Shown: one piece after another, positions 16,311 to 16,907 of the stretch
Position numbering within the stretch: position 1 is the first letter of the stretch
How the letters are laid out: each line of letters begins with the position of its first letter
NCBI GenBank assembly: GCA_964494005.1
Contig: CAZBQE010000018.1
Location: 1-16,907, forward strand
Length of the DNA stretch: 16,907 nucleotides
Reading direction: 5' to 3'
DNA from: CAJBLF01 sp964494005
GTDB taxonomy: Bacteria > Patescibacteriota > Gracilibacteria > Absconditabacterales > Absconditicoccaceae
Notes under the pieces: model-generated
What the model saw: the letters and a program-made list of their open reading frames with translations, nothing else
Told to the model about the DNA's origin: nothing
Database searches by the model: none
Made by a program: the position numbers and the translations under genes

Positions 16311-16907
16311 ACTAATCGAACCGCAATGGTGAGAGAATCTGTTGATGAAATTGTTTGCGTGGATGCAAGCCAGTGGTTTTTGGTCATATCGGATTCCTGT
16401 ACTGGCAGATGTATTTGTCTTTACGTATCCTGTGTATTTGCTTGTTTTGTATGGATATGGATTCTTCAAAAAACATCTTCAATCAAAAATAGCTGCTTTG
16501 TATATTTTTGCAGGAACGATTTTGAGTGTTGTGGTAAATATCGGTATTCAGTATTTCGTTGATAAAGCGAGACCGAATATTGTATTGTGATTGATTGATC
16601 TCAAAAATGAAACAGTTTTGCATGGATTCTTACCAAGTGCGAGTTTTCCTTCTGATCATGCAGCGATTACTATGGCTATCGCTATGATGTCCTTATTTCG
16701 AGGGATAAAAAACAAAGACAAAAAATTCCTCCGATTTGGAGGAATCCTGATTATATTTTCATTGATTACGTCGTTTGCGAGAGTGACGTCGTGAGTCCAT
16801 CGACCGACCGATATTATCGCAGGAAGTCTTGTGGGTATTTTGGTTCCATTGCTGTTGATGTGGAAGCCGGTGTATAGATTGGGTACGAAAATAGCTGAGA
16901 GAATTGG
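16303..16907 (+). CDS. PAP2-family membrane phosphatase, 3' end outside window
   Basis: About 201 residues are visible. The three PAP2 phosphatase motifs are present: KARPN (K-x6-RP type), PSASFPSDHAA (PSGH type, with Asp in place of Gly) and RVTSGVHRPTD (SR-x5-H type). The Gly of SGVHRP is a TGA codon. Hydrophobic segments VFVFTYPVYLLVLYGYGF, IFAGTILSVVVNIGI, GGILIIFSLITSF and AGSLVGILVPLLLM are membrane spans. Relatives dephosphorylate lipid phosphates such as undecaprenyl pyrophosphate, phosphatidate or phosphatidylglycerophosphate; the substrate here is not determinable. The start ATG overlaps the nth stop by 8 bp. The N-terminus contains a TGA-coded Gly in PQWGENL. Confidence 0.9.

Noticed and set aside
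1..16907. CRISPR array, insertion sequence or prophage
   Set aside because: No regularly spaced long repeats, transposase or phage structural genes were seen; the holin-like gene is a common chromosomal family.

Overview
The window reads as chromosome of an AT-rich, ultra-small Patescibacteria/CPR-type bacterium that translates UGA as glycine (genetic code 25), as in Absconditabacteria (SR1) and Gracilibacteria. Under the standard code most genes break at TGA. Read as Gly, those TGAs fall on invariant glycines: the Cys-Gly-Asp of a SufU-like scaffold, the Gly-Gly before a Nudix box, the Ser-Gly-x-x-His of a PAP2 phosphatase, and Gly after the nucleophile Ser of a hydrolase. Every stop codon I see is TAA or TAG. 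Almost no start has a Shine-Dalgarno sequence.

Left part (1-5.3 kb): a 5'-truncated OLD-family ATPase/TOPRIM nuclease (+) meets, tail to tail, two minus-strand genes for membrane coiled-coil proteins. One of these carries an N-terminal MerR/excisionase-like helix-turn-helix, and both share a coiled-coil repeat. Next come two small membrane proteins (one of the 4-TM holin-like DUF360 family), a SufU/IscU-like protein that lacks the third ligand cysteine, and a 90-residue unknown.

Middle (5.4-10 kb): an AbiEi-like winged-helix regulator (+), preceded by inverted repeats, ends 4 bp from a compact minus-strand SUF operon. The operon order is sufC, an alpha/beta hydrolase, a Nudix hydrolase, sufB, a second Nudix hydrolase. 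There is no sufD and no cysteine desulfurase here.

Right-middle (10-14.8 kb): a minus-strand type IV pilus/type II secretion operon, pilB-pilC, followed by two exported or membrane-anchored proteins of unknown function. A good sigma-70-like promoter and a perfect 15-bp inverted repeat lie upstream of pilB. Right end (15-16.9 kb, +): a membrane-anchored endonuclease of the Holliday-junction-resolvase-related family, tRNA-Arg(CCG), endonuclease III (nth), and a 3'-truncated PAP2 phosphatase.

The most unusual feature is a set of degenerate tandem arrays with an exact 7-bp period. They occupy many spacers and also lie in frame inside sufC and nth, where they encode near-identical short insertions that stay open only because TGA is sense.
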